Notes under the pieces: model-generated | Told to the model about the DNA's origin: nothing | Seen by the model: only the letters and a program-made list of their open reading frames with translations | The model's database searches: none | Position numbers and translations under genes: made by a program | Source of the DNA: Rhizobiales bacterium 65-79 | GTDB taxonomy: Bacteria; Pseudomonadota; Alphaproteobacteria; Rhizobiales; Rhizobiaceae | Length of the DNA stretch: 64,000 nucleotides | Direction: 5' to 3' | Assembly (NCBI GenBank): GCA_001896885.1 | Contig: MKRJ01000018.1 | Coordinates: 1 to 64,000 of the forward strand | In this document: positions 26,591-35,356 of the stretch, piece by piece | Numbering within the stretch: position 1 is the first letter of the stretch | How the letters are laid out: each line of letters starts with the position of its first letter

Positions 26591-27604
26591 ATGACTCACA
26601 ACCCTATTGACGGGTTCCAGGTCGATCCCCGGCGGATCAAGACGATTGGCCGAGACCTCCAGCGCCCGGAATGCATATTGGCGGAACGCGACGGCTCGCT
26701 CTGGGTCGCCGACGCGCGCGGCGGTGTGGTGCATATCACCCCGGACGGCTCGCAACATATCATCACGCAGTCAACAGGAAATGCGTTCGCGACGGCTACA
26801 GACGAAGCCAGGCGATTCACCGAAGGTACCTTGCCAAACGGCCTGGCTTTCGCCCGCAACGGCGACATCCTGGTCTCCAATTTCGGCACCGACCGGCTTG
26901 AAGTCATGAAACGGACGGGCGAAACGCGCGTGCTTTACGACAAGATCGACGGCAAGCCGATAGGCAAGGTCAATTTCGTCCTGCGAGATAGCCGCAACCG
27001 TATCTGGCTCACCGTCTCGACCACAATTCCGAACTGGATGGAGGCTATCAGCCCCAACATTCGCGACGGCTTCGTGGCCGTCGCTGACGAGCGCGGGTTG
27101 AGAATCGTCGCCGACGGCTTCCATTTCACCAACGAGATCAGACTGGATGCCAGGGAAGAGTGGCTCTACGTCGTCGAAACCTGCGGGATGAAGATCACGC
27201 GGCTGCGCGTAGGCAAGGACGCCTCACTCTCACATCGCGAAACCTTCGGACCGGAAAGCCATGACGCCTTCATCGATGGGATAGCCTTCGACGCCTTCGG
27301 CAATCTGTGGGGAACACATATCCAGACCGATCGCGTCTTCGCGATCACGCCGGATGGCGACCTGCGCATACTTCTCGATGATGACCACAGCTCGGAAGCT
27401 GGAAAGGCCTTGATCAAAGCGTTCTACGAGGACCGTGCGACACCGGCACTGATGCTGGCCTGCGGCGGCAGCATCGCCCCCTGGATGGCGAGCGTGACAT
27501 TCGGCGGGCCGAACCTGCACAACGTCTATATCGGTAGCCTGCGCGGGACGACGATTCCGTGGTTTCACTCTCCGGTTGCAGGGCTGCCAATGGTGCATTG
27601 GTAG
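26591..27604 (+). CDS. SMP-30/gluconolactonase-family protein
   Basis: A 337-residue six-bladed beta-propeller hydrolase. Repeating blade motifs such as DGSLWVADARGGVVHITPDG and LPNGLAFARNGDILVSNFG are clear, as is the FGNLWGTHIQTDRVFAITPDG blade. No signal peptide is seen, so a cytoplasmic lactonase is expected. It begins 12 bp after the BKACE gene. In module C it may open a lactone formed during degradation. Its stop codon lies only 9 bp from the IS21 end at 27614, so the operon may once have continued further. Confidence 0.87.
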   Translation: MTHNPIDGFQVDPRRIKTIGRDLQRPECILAERDGSLWVADARGGVVHITPDGSQHIITQSTGNAFATATDEARRFTEGTLPNGLAFARNGDILVSNFGTDRLEVMKRTGETRVLYDKIDGKPIGKVNFVLRDSRNRIWLTVSTTIPNWMEAISPNIRDGFVAVADERGLRIVADGFHFTNEIRLDAREEWLYVVETCGMKITRLRVGKDASLSHRETFGPESHDAFIDGIAFDAFGNLWGTHIQTDRVFAITPDGDLRILLDDDHSSEAGKALIKAFYEDRATPALMLACGGSIAPWMASVTFGGPNLHNVYIGSLRGTTIPWFHSPVAGLPMVHW

Positions 27605-27613
27605 GAACTGGTT

Positions 27614-28047
27614 TGTCAAAGGCGGAGCAAAACCCGACCATTGGGCGGAGTAAAAGCAAGCCACTTGGCGCAAGCAGGGAACCCCGGGAGGGTGTAACCC
27701 GACCGGAGTTTCTTGCATGTGGCGTCGGCAATTTTTCGAAGGGTTTCAGCCGACCTTTCGGGCAGGGCTTTGATCGAGACGGTAGCTTTCGCCGTTCATC
27801 TCGAGAATGTTGACGTGGTGGCGATGCGGTCGAGCAGCGCCCCGGTCAGGTGTTCCGACCCCAGCGTTTCGGTCCATTCGTCAAAGGGAAGATTGCTGAT
27901 GATGAGGGTCGCGCCCCGCTCGTAGCGTTGCGATATCCGCTCGAACAGCAGTTCCGCGCCGGTCTTTGACAGCGGCACGAAGCCGAGCTCATCGATGATG
28001 AGGAGCTTGTAGGCGGCCGTCTGCTTCTGGAAGCGTAAGCGCATCAT
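27614..28047 (-). mobile_element. IS21-family end with truncated, frameshifted istB
   Basis: The element end begins TGTCA at 27614, followed by GGCGGAGCAAAA (27621-27632) and GGCGGAGTAAAA (27644-27655), the repeated motifs usual at IS21-family termini. Reading leftward on the minus strand from about 28047, the product matches the C-terminal half of the IstB helper ATPase: YKLLIIDELGFVPLSKTGAE (Walker B region) and SNLPFDEWTE. A one-base loss near 27815 shifts the frame: restoring it gives HHVNILEMNGESYRL, the normal IstB tail. The N-terminal half of istB and all of istA are missing. Confidence 0.85.
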
Positions 28048-28092
28048 CAATATCGACACCGAGGTATCGAACGGTGTTTTCGATCTGACCTG
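28036..28092 (-). pseudogene. C-terminal scrap of a tyrosine recombinase/integrase
   Basis: The minus strand here reads GQIENTVRYLGVDIDDALT, matching the last conserved stretch of Rhizobiales XerC/phage-type integrases (after the catalytic tyrosine, with a K/Q-IENTVRYLG-V-DAL pattern). It is joined directly to istB sequence on one side and to the IS3 end on the other, so it is a recombination scar of about 19 codons. Confidence 0.5.
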
Positions 28093-28311
28093 AGACCCTA
28101 ATCTCCTCCCGGTTTGAGGGAGAGTCCTAGGTTTCGTTTTGGGCCTTATGCAGCCTGTTTTTCCAGCGTGGATTTCATGGCGAACTCGGCGGGTGGCATG
28201 TTGCCGAGGGCCGAGTGTGGTATGTGATGGTTATATCCTCCTTCCATGAGTTGATGGCACAGCGGGCCTCGGATAGTGTCGAGAACAGCGTGTCGTTAAG
28301 GCACTCAGGCG
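28093..28311 (-). mobile_element. IS3-family transposase (orfB) 3' fragment with element end
   Basis: The minus-strand readings are ECLNDTLFSTLSEARCAINS and then, after a one-base loss, YNHHIPHSALGNMPPAEFAM ending KSTLEKQAA and a stop near 28147. This is the classic C-terminus of the OrfB integrase of IS3 elements. About 55 bp of A/C-rich terminal sequence follow (28093-28146) and may contain the terminal inverted repeat. The catalytic DDE residues are absent; the fragment is joined to the serine recombinase gene at about 28311. Confidence 0.8.
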
Positions 28312-29447
28312 CGACTACGGTCAGGAAGCTCTTTGAGCTTTATCTCGATTGCCACTCAATCCGCGAGTTGCAGAGGCGATCGGAAGTACTCGGCCTGCAC
28401 ACTTGCGGCAAGTTGGGGGCGGCGCGGGCCGATCGCAGACGCTCCTTCTTCTGTGGTCATCTGCGCGCCATCCTCACCAATCCGATCTATGTCGGCCGGA
28501 TCCGGCATGGCCGCGAACTTTACGATGGGCAACACCAGGCCATCATAGACTTGGCCACCTTTGAGAAAGCGCAGGCGCTGCTTGCCTCACGGGCCAATCG
28601 CTCCATCACTGCGGAAAGCCGCGATGGTGTCCACCTTCTCACCGGGCTTGTGTTCAGTCGGGACGGTGATCAGCTTGGCCCGACCCATGCCACCAAAGCA
28701 GGCAGGCGATACCGTTACTACGTCTCGCGTCGTCTCCTGACGAAGAGCGCATCGGATCGCGGCGAAGGCTGGCGAATCCCGGCCAGCCAGCTGGACGATC
28801 TCGTCTGCGAATACCTGCATAAGTTTCTGAACTCGCGGGTAGATCTCATTGAGATGTCACGTGACTGGTTGCTGGACACGGCCAACCTCAACCGCCTCTT
28901 CGCCGGAGCCGCCGCCCTTGCCGATGAACTGAAAGCGACCTCCCCAGCCGCGCGCCAGGCTGTCCTCCGAAGGCTCGTCCAGCGCGTCATCGTCGATCGC
29001 GATGCGATATCGATAGCGATCCTGTGCGGAGCACTGGCGGTACAGAACGGCTGCGATGTAGACCAGATTGATGCAACGGACGCAGTCACCACCCACACCA
29101 TCAGCGTTCCCTTTGCCCTGAAGCGTCGCGGCGTCGAGACCCGCCTGGTCATCGCCGATGCGGCCCGCATACCGGATCCTGGCCTGATCAGGCTGATTGC
29201 TCGTAGCCACATCTATATGTGTGCTCTGACCGACGGATCGGGAACCACGATCGCGGAACTCGCCCGGCGCGAGCAACTCGACGTCTCCGATCTCAGCCGC
29301 ATGCTGAAGCTCACCTATCTTGCCCCGGCCATCGTCGAAGCCATCCTCAGGGGAAAGCATCCTCCCGAGCTCACGCCGCACCAGCTGATGCGCGCCAGCG
29401 AGCTGCCACTTGACTGGCAGCACCAGGTACATCAGCTCGGCTTCTGA
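28312..29447 (+). pseudogene. Large serine recombinase lacking its catalytic domain
   Basis: The plus-strand reading begins ATTVRKLFELYLDCHSIREL and continues through the recombinase DNA-binding domain (LRAILTNPIYVGRIRHG, then the zinc-ribbon-like region LLTGLVFSRDGDQL) to the stop at 29447. The N-terminal resolvase domain with the catalytic serine (about 140 residues) is missing; the 5' end is replaced by the IS3 fragment. An open frame extends upstream to 28215 but only inside IS3 antisense sequence, so an ATG there is not a native start. The gene is a truncated, presumably inactive integrase left from a mobile element inserted near tRNA-Lys. Confidence 0.8.
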
Positions 29448-29765
29448 TCGCAGCGTCGGCCGTACAACTCTGTCGGCTTAGAAAGCGCTCCTCAGCCCGA
29501 CAAGTAGCGACATGAATATAGCCAATCCGCCAAGCAGGCTCCGTTGATCATCGTCTCCTCGAATTTTGCATCATCACCGATGATCGCTTACCGAAAAGAG
29601 CGGGACGCCAAGCTGGGCCTACAGAGACCGAGGGTAGATTTTGCCCGTTCCGGCCACATGTTTCGCGTCTCCATCCCCGCACGTTCCGGTGACCGCCCGC
29701 TAAGCCTCGGAAATGTCGGACATTCTTTGGGAGCGACGAAAACGTGGCAAAAACATGGGACTAGA
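29448..29765. other. Gap between recombinase remnant and tRNA-Lys
   Basis: This 318-bp stretch shows no convincing gene, repeat or terminator. Short open frames on the plus strand lack a ribosome binding site and family motifs. If the element used the 3' end of tRNA-Lys as attachment site, this would be its right-hand tail. Confidence 0.5.
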
Positions 29766-29841
<76 letters not shown>

Positions 29842-29872
29842 ACCGCGCGCCGGACGGCACGGGACGGCGCGG

Positions 29873-29900
29873 ATATAGCCAGTGAGGCAGAGCCTGTCCA
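29873..29900 (-). promoter_or_regulatory. Probable promoter of tRNA-Lys
   Basis: On the minus strand TGGACA (29895-29900) and CTATAT (29873-29878) are separated by 16 bp and lie about 32 bp upstream of the tRNA 5' end. Layout and the TATAT core match the tRNA-Val promoter at 55544-55572. Confidence 0.6.
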
Positions 29901-29924
29901 GCCCTTGCGGAAATTTCCGCTTCC

Positions 29925-30839
29925 TCAGACGAAGAGCGTTCCTTCGGCCACCTTGACCGCATGTCCGCCGATGCGCGCGGCGGCGAGCTTGCCGCGCTCA
30001 ACGTCGAGTTCCAGCCTTATCTTCGAGGGCCGGCCCATCTCGATGCCCTGCTCGATCAGGATTGGCGTCGAGCCGTCGGTCGGAGCGTCGAAAAGCATCA
30101 CCGCGCCCGCAAAGGCGGCAGCGGCCGAGCCGGTCGCCGGATCCTCCGGAATGCCCTCGTGCGGCGCCAGCATGCGGGCATGGAACGACGCCTCGTGGCC
30201 GATCGTCTCCCGGCAGTAGATGTAGGGCGCGGCGACGAGATGGCCGGCGCGCGGCGCAAGCTTCACCCAGGCGTCGATGTCCATCCGCGCCTTCGCGGCA
30301 GCCGGCAGCCCGCGCACCGGCACGGTCACGTAGGGCACGCCGGCCGACCAGGCCCCGACCCGGTGGTTCTCGAAGCCGATCTCGTGCGGTCCGAGATCGA
30401 GAGCGGCGGCCACCGCTTCCTGCACCACGTCGAAGGCGACCTTCTCCGGCAGGCACGGCAGGTCGAACTCGGCGAAGCTCGGGTCCTTGCCGCGCGACAC
30501 CGCGCAGCGCACCGGTCCCACGCCCTCCTCCAGGACGAGGATCTCGGGGACACCGATGCCCTCGGGAGCCCGCGTCTCGGCAATCGCAACGGCGGTGCCG
30601 ACGGTCGGATGGCCGGCGAAGGGCAGTTCGACGCGCGGCGTGAAGATGCGTATCCTCGCCGAATGGGCAGGCTTTTCCGGCGCGCCGACAAAGACGGTTT
30701 CGGATAGATTGAACTCGCCGGCGATCCTCTGCATCGCCGCCGTATCGAGCCCTTCGCTGTCGAGGACGACGGCGAGCGGGTTCCCGGCCAGCTTGCCGTC
30801 GGCAAAGACGTCGTAAACCATGTAGCGGCGCTTAATCAC
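29925..30839 (-). CDS. PhzF-family isomerase/epimerase-like protein
   Basis: A 304-residue PhzF family protein with the diaminopimelate-epimerase fold. Typical features are YMVYDVFADGKLAGNPLAVV (6-25), containing the F-x-G-NP motif, LSETVFV with the catalytic glutamate near residue 46, LPFAGHPTVGTA (about 72-83), and EDPATGSAAAAF near 213. The true substrate is unknown in most bacteria outside phenazine producers. It is a single gene facing tRNA-Lys, first in the region that looks like stable core genome. Confidence 0.9.
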   Translation of the reverse strand: MIKRRYMVYDVFADGKLAGNPLAVVLDSEGLDTAAMQRIAGEFNLSETVFVGAPEKPAHSARIRIFTPRVELPFAGHPTVGTAVAIAETRAPEGIGVPEILVLEEGVGPVRCAVSRGKDPSFAEFDLPCLPEKVAFDVVQEAVAAALDLGPHEIGFENHRVGAWSAGVPYVTVPVRGLPAAAKARMDIDAWVKLAPRAGHLVAAPYIYCRETIGHEASFHARMLAPHEGIPEDPATGSAAAAFAGAVMLFDAPTDGSTPILIEQGIEMGRPSKIRLELDVERGKLAAARIGGHAVKVAEGTLFV

Positions 30840-31000
30840 GCGGTCATCTCCGGTTCAGGTCGTGCCGGATATAATATGGGCGAAATTTGATTTGAAAATC
30901 CGATGTTCCGGCATGATCTCCTGCGATCGAGCCGATTCCGGGATTTCGGATCGCGGCCCGGCGTCCGGCGGACGCCGAAGCGGGAAGGACTGGAAACACC

Positions 31001-32302
31001 ATGGACCAGACGGTTGAACGGCCGAAGGTCGAATTGCCGGCGAGCGTCAGCATCGAACAATCGCTCGGGCTGGACGCCAGGGGCCGTGCGCACCGGCGGC
31101 GCCGCAAATGGGTCTGGTGGATGGCCGCGCTGCTTCCGGTCCTCGCGGGCCTCGGCGCATGGCAGTGGTTCGACCAGGCGCCGGCGAAGATCGTCTATAC
31201 GACGGCGCCGGCCGCGCTCCGCGACATGACGGTCAAGGTTTCCGCCACCGGCACGCTGCAGCCGCTGACACAGGTCGATGTTTCGAGCGAGTTGTCCGGA
31301 GTGGTGCGCTCGGTCGCCGTGGAGGAAAACCAGGAAGTGAAGAAGGGCGACGTACTCGCCGTTCTCGACAAAACCCGGATTCTCGCCCAGATCGAGGGAG
31401 CGAAGGCTTCAGTCATGGCCGCCCAGGCGCAGGTCGAGCAGGCCGAGACGACGCTTGCCGACACCTCGCGCACGCTCGATCGCACCCAGCAGCTTGCCGC
31501 CAAGGGCATGGCCGCCAAGCAGGCGCTCGACACCGCCACGGCGGACCGCGACCGGGCCCAGGCCGCCCTTTCCGTCGCCAAGGCGAATGTCGCGGTCGCG
31601 CAGGCCAACGAGAAGCTGCAGGAAACCGACCTCGACAAGAGCACGATCTACGCGCCGATCGACGGCGTCGTGCTGACGCGCTCGGTCGATCCCGGCCAGA
31701 CGGTGGCCTCGTCCTTCTCCGCGCCGGTGCTCTTCATCATCGCCCAGGACCTCAAGAGCATGCAGCTCGAGGCGGCGATCGACGAAGCCGATATCGGCAA
31801 GGTCGCCAAGGGCCAGACCGGACACTTCACGGTCGACGCCTTTCCCGGCAAGAATTTCGACGCCAAGATCAGCGACATCGCCTACGCCTCGGTCACCACC
31901 GACAATGTCGTGACCTACCAGGCCAAGCTCGACGTGGATAATTCGAAGCTGCTCTTGCGTCCCGGCATGACGGCGGCGGTGGACATCGTGACCCGGCAGG
32001 CGAACGGCGTGCTGACCGTGCCGAACGCCGCCTTCCGCTATAGCCCTCCCACCCGCGATGCGAGCTCACGCCGCGGCTTCAGCCTGCGCGACCTCTTCAT
32101 GCCGCGTTTCCCGCACCGGCGGGAAGGGACGGAAGCACCCAAGGCGGCCGACGGTACCCGGGCGCTCTACGTGCTGCGCAACGACCACCCTCACAAGATG
32201 ATGGTCAAGCCGGGCGACACCGACGGCACCTATACCGAGATCGTTTCGGGGCTGAAGGAAGGCGACAGCGTCATCACCGCGTCGTCGCAACCGGGAAGCT
32301 AG
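31001..32302 (+). CDS. MacA-like periplasmic adaptor (HlyD/RND-MFP family)
   Basis: A 433-residue membrane fusion protein. One membrane anchor lies at residues 37-55 (WVWWMAALLPVLAGLGAW). Then come a barrel-sandwich half (GTLQPLTQVDVSSELSGVV), a coiled-coil hairpin rich in Ala and Gln (about 125-205), the second half (IYAPIDGVVLTRSVDPGQTV), and beta-barrel and membrane-proximal domains. A proline/arginine-rich insertion (about 350-375) is an oddity. It is followed 5 bp later by the MacB-like ATPase gene, so the three genes form an efflux or export system for a small molecule, peptide or lipid. Confidence 0.9.
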   Translation: MDQTVERPKVELPASVSIEQSLGLDARGRAHRRRRKWVWWMAALLPVLAGLGAWQWFDQAPAKIVYTTAPAALRDMTVKVSATGTLQPLTQVDVSSELSGVVRSVAVEENQEVKKGDVLAVLDKTRILAQIEGAKASVMAAQAQVEQAETTLADTSRTLDRTQQLAAKGMAAKQALDTATADRDRAQAALSVAKANVAVAQANEKLQETDLDKSTIYAPIDGVVLTRSVDPGQTVASSFSAPVLFIIAQDLKSMQLEAAIDEADIGKVAKGQTGHFTVDAFPGKNFDAKISDIAYASVTTDNVVTYQAKLDVDNSKLLLRPGMTAAVDIVTRQANGVLTVPNAAFRYSPPTRDASSRRGFSLRDLFMPRFPHRREGTEAPKAADGTRALYVLRNDHPHKMMVKPGDTDGTYTEIVSGLKEGDSVITASSQPGS

Positions 32303-32307
32303 AAGCC

Positions 32308-33033
32308 ATGCTGCAGAGAGCTCCCCTCCCCGAGCGCGAGGCGCTCATCCGCTTCGATCAGGTATGGAAAAGCTACGGCCAGGGCGAAGCGCAGGTGCAT
32401 GCGCTGGCCGGCGTCGACCTCGCGATCGCGCGCGGCGAATTCGTCGCCATCATGGGGCCGTCCGGCTCGGGCAAATCGACCTCGATGAACATCATCGGCT
32501 GCCTCGATACGCCGACGAGCGGCCGCTACGATTTCATGGGCGTCGATGCCGGCCGGCTCGACCGCGGCCGCCGTGCGATCCTGCGCAACCTCTATATCGG
32601 CTTCGTCTTCCAGGGCTACAATCTGCTGCCCCGCACCACCGCTGCGGAGAATGTCGAGCTGCCGCTCGTCTATCGCGGCGTGCCGGCGCGCGAGCGGCGC
32701 GAACAGGCCATGGACGCGCTCGCCAAGGTCGGGCTGACGGGCCGCGAGAAGCACACGCCGGCCGAGCTCTCCGGCGGCCAGCAGCAGCGCGTCGCCATCG
32801 CTCGCGCCATCGTCACCGAGCCGATGCTGCTCGTCGCCGACGAGCCGACCGGCAATCTCGACACCGAACGCACCCACGAGATCATGGAACTGCTCACCGC
32901 GCTCAACCGCGAGCGCGGGCTCACCATCGTCATGGTCACGCACGAGCCGGACGTGGCGGCATACGCCGATCGCTCGATCCACTTCATTGACGGCCATATC
33001 GTGCCCGGCGTCCCTTCGCGCGAGGTGGCGTGA
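32308..33033 (+). CDS. MacB-like ABC exporter, ATP-binding protein
   Basis: A 241-residue ATPase of the LolD/MacB class. Walker A is GPSGSGKST (50-58), the signature LSGGQQQR, Walker B LLVADEPTGNLD, the switch VTHEPDVAAYADR. Unlike E. coli MacB, the ATPase and permease are separate polypeptides here, as in many alphaproteobacteria. It overlaps the permease gene by 4 bp. Confidence 0.93.
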   Translation: MLQRAPLPEREALIRFDQVWKSYGQGEAQVHALAGVDLAIARGEFVAIMGPSGSGKSTSMNIIGCLDTPTSGRYDFMGVDAGRLDRGRRAILRNLYIGFVFQGYNLLPRTTAAENVELPLVYRGVPARERREQAMDALAKVGLTGREKHTPAELSGGQQQRVAIARAIVTEPMLLVADEPTGNLDTERTHEIMELLTALNRERGLTIVMVTHEPDVAAYADRSIHFIDGHIVPGVPSREVA

Positions 33034-34241
33034 TGCTTTTCGAAACGGTCCGGCTGGCGCTCCGCTCGGTCAAGCGCAACGCGCTGCGCTCCTTCCTCAC
33101 GCTCCTCGGTATCGTCATCGGGGTGGCGGCGGTGATCGCCATGATCACCATCGGCTCCGGCACGACGGAGAAGGTCAAGTCCGACATCTCCAAGCTCGGC
33201 AGCAACCTCCTCGTCGTGCGCTCCGGCGCGCAGTCGAGCCGCGGCGCGTCGCGCGAGGCGGCCCGGCCGCTCGGTGACAAGGAACTGGCGGCGCTCTCCA
33301 CGCAACTTTCCGGCGCGAAGGCCGTCTCGGCCGCCTCCCAGATGCAGGTGCGCGCCGTCTTCGGCACCGACAGCATCACCACCGGCGTGACCGGCACGGA
33401 TCCAGCCTATTTCACCGCGCGCGACTGGAAGATCGTCGAGGGCCGCAATTTCAGCGACAGCGAGACGCGGACCGGCGCCGGCGTCTGCATCATCGGCAAC
33501 ACGGTGCGCAAGCAGTTCTTCGGCGGCGGCAATCCGCTCGGCATGTCGTTCCGCGTCGGCAAGATGACGTGCAAGGTCATCGGCGTCCTGGAGACGAAAG
33601 GCTTTTCCGGCTTCGGCACGGACCAGGACAATGTCGTCATGATGCCGCTTTCCGGCTTCCAGCGGCGCATCTCCGGCAGCCGCGACATCGATACGATCTA
33701 TGTCTCGGCGGCGCCGGGAACGACGACATCGGCCCTTCAGGACCAGATGGAGACGCTGCTCCGGGAAGTGAGGCGCATCACGCCGGACAAGGAGGACGAC
33801 TTTACCGTCCGCGACATGACTCAGATCGCCGACGCCATGGCGAGCACGACGGCGGTGATGACCGGGATGCTCGGCGCGGTCGCCGGCGTCAGCCTGCTCG
33901 TCGGCGGCATCGGCATCATGAATATCATGCTCGTGTCGGTCACCGAGCGCACGCGCGAGATCGGCATAAGGCTCGCCATCGGCGCGCAGGAAAGGCACAT
34001 CCTCGTCCAGTTCCTTGTCGAGGCGACGGTGCTGTCGCTGCTTGGCGGCATCATCGGCATCCTGATCGGGCTCAGCCTTGCCGGCCTCGCTTCCTCGACC
34101 ATGTCGATCCCGTTCGCGCCGAGCGCGGCCGTGATCCTGCTCGCGGTCGGCTTCTCCGGGCTGATCGGCATGGTCTTCGGCTTCTTTCCGGCGCTGCGCG
34201 GCGCCCGCCTCGATCCCATCGACGCCTTGAGGCATGAATAA
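33030..34241 (+). CDS. MacB-like ABC exporter, FtsX-type permease
   Basis: A 403-residue permease of type VII ABC systems. A first membrane segment (about 22-43) is followed by a large periplasmic MacB_PCD domain (about 45-270), then three C-terminal membrane segments beginning TAVMTGMLGAVAGVSLLVGG. The motif VSVTERTREIGIRLAIGA just after the second segment is diagnostic for MacB/FtsX permeases. With the adaptor and ATPase it forms a mechanotransmission-type efflux pump, probably using an outer membrane TolC-like channel encoded elsewhere. Confidence 0.93.
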   Translation: MMLFETVRLALRSVKRNALRSFLTLLGIVIGVAAVIAMITIGSGTTEKVKSDISKLGSNLLVVRSGAQSSRGASREAARPLGDKELAALSTQLSGAKAVSAASQMQVRAVFGTDSITTGVTGTDPAYFTARDWKIVEGRNFSDSETRTGAGVCIIGNTVRKQFFGGGNPLGMSFRVGKMTCKVIGVLETKGFSGFGTDQDNVVMMPLSGFQRRISGSRDIDTIYVSAAPGTTTSALQDQMETLLREVRRITPDKEDDFTVRDMTQIADAMASTTAVMTGMLGAVAGVSLLVGGIGIMNIMLVSVTERTREIGIRLAIGAQERHILVQFLVEATVLSLLGGIIGILIGLSLAGLASSTMSIPFAPSAAVILLAVGFSGLIGMVFGFFPALRGARLDPIDALRHE

Positions 34242-34264
34242 GCCGCCGCTGCCGCAACGCGTCC

Positions 34265-34317
34265 TTCGAGGCTCCCCTGGGCCTGAGCTTGTCGAGGGAC
34301 CGAAGGGGAGCCTCGAA
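34265..34317. repeat. Long perfect inverted repeat between convergent genes
   Basis: TTCGAGGCTCCCCT (34265-34278) is perfectly complementary to AGGGGAGCCTCGAA (34304-34317), with a 25-base loop containing CTGAGCTTGTCGAGGGACC. It lies between the convergent MacB-like permease and Nudix genes. It may act as a bidirectional terminator, but the loop sequence and form resemble a dispersed palindromic intergenic element of rhizobial genomes. There is no T-run. Confidence 0.65.
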
Positions 34318-34343
34318 AGACGCACCCAGGCTGAACGCCTTGG

Positions 34344-35066
34344 TCAGCAATCCGGCGGATTGCCGAAATGCCATTCGATCATGGCGGGGATGTGCAGCGC
34401 CGTATTGGCCGGCAGGTCTCGGGGGCTGCGGACGATGATCGGGCCTTCGATCTCCGGCTCCGCTTCCGCGGCCACGAAGGCGCGTATGCGGTCGGCGACC
34501 GCTTGCGCCGGCTCGGGGATGTAGTAGCGGCGGAAGATGACGCTCGCGCCCTCCGAGGAACGCAAGTGAAAGATCGGGTCCCGCCTGCAGCCCGCAAGCA
34601 CCAGCCCGGTCTCTTCCGTGACCTCGCGGACCATGTTGAAGTCGATATCGGCCATGCCGTCGTGGAAATCCTGCGGCTCGAAGGAACCCGCCGCGAAATA
34701 GGCGCGGCCGGCATTCACCGTGTGACCGGCCATGCGGATCAGAACCAGGGCATTGTCGCTCGTCACCGGCATGGCGTGGGCATAGGCATGCTCGGCCGAG
34801 CCCAGCGGCCGCGTCTTGCGCCAGAGCATGAAGGTCGCGAAGCGGACGGCGTGGCAGGTCCCGTCAAGCCGGCCGCCGGCATAGGTCAGGCTTGAAAGCA
34901 GTACGACCTTGCCGTCGAAAAGCGCTGGGTTGCGCGCTGTCTCCTCCCGCCAGTTCGTGTCGATGGCGGCGCCGTTTTCCCGCTCGAAGGGGTGCTGGCC
35001 GGGATCGAGCCTGACCGCGGCGGAACGGACCGGGACGATGGTATCGCGGGGCAGATCGAAGGGCAT
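34344..35066 (-). CDS. Nudix hydrolase family protein
   Basis: A 240-residue protein with a Nudix box reading GSFEPQDF...MVREVTEETGL (about 133-161): the REVTEETGL core keeps the metal-binding glutamates, while the usual leading glycine-rich portion is looser. About 100 residues precede the box, giving a longer N-terminal domain than simple MutT enzymes. It presumably hydrolyses a nucleoside diphosphate derivative. The substrate is not predictable. Confidence 0.8.
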   Translation of the reverse strand: MPFDLPRDTIVPVRSAAVRLDPGQHPFERENGAAIDTNWREETARNPALFDGKVVLLSSLTYAGGRLDGTCHAVRFATFMLWRKTRPLGSAEHAYAHAMPVTSDNALVLIRMAGHTVNAGRAYFAAGSFEPQDFHDGMADIDFNMVREVTEETGLVLAGCRRDPIFHLRSSEGASVIFRRYYIPEPAQAVADRIRAFVAAEAEPEIEGPIIVRSPRDLPANTALHIPAMIEWHFGNPPDC

Positions 35067-35356
35067 GGTTCTCCCGCGCTCAGGTGATGCCGAAGACGAT
35101 GGCCGCCGGGCAACGGTGCTGGTGCGGTTCGTTGCGGCAGCCGGGGAAATCGAACCGGTTCATCAGGTTCTCGACATCGAACACCACCGGAAGGCTGTTC
35201 GATTCCGCCTCCCACGGCAACTTTTGGACATGATTCGCGTTCAGGAGTGAGCCTACCCACGTTCCCGCGCGACAGGCAACTTCCGCGCGCAAGGCTGCTC
35301 AAGAGGCTTTCGATGCCGAGAGCGTGGCAGAAGGGCTTTTCTGAAGGAGAAGCATC
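35067..35356. other. Gap between Nudix and BA14K genes
   Basis: Nothing supported is found in this 290-bp stretch besides the divergent promoter space. A 70-codon frame on the minus strand (35080-35292) would need a TTG start and has no family resemblance; it ends 13 bp before the Nudix start. GAAGGAGAAG lies just upstream of the BA14K ATG. Confidence 0.5.

Noticed and set aside
28215-28311. Upstream extension of the serine recombinase to an ATG at 28215
   Set aside because: The first ~32 codons are antisense to the IS3 orfB remnant, so the frame is a chimera by accident.
32670-34325. Minus-strand open frame of 551 codons opposite the MacB-like genes
   Set aside because: Antisense to two genes with diagnostic ABC exporter motifs; product is Asp/Arg/Ala low complexity.
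35080-35292. A 70-codon minus-strand frame upstream of the Nudix gene
   Set aside because: It would need a TTG start without a ribosome binding site and shows no family motif, though the two-cysteine C-terminus kept it in view.
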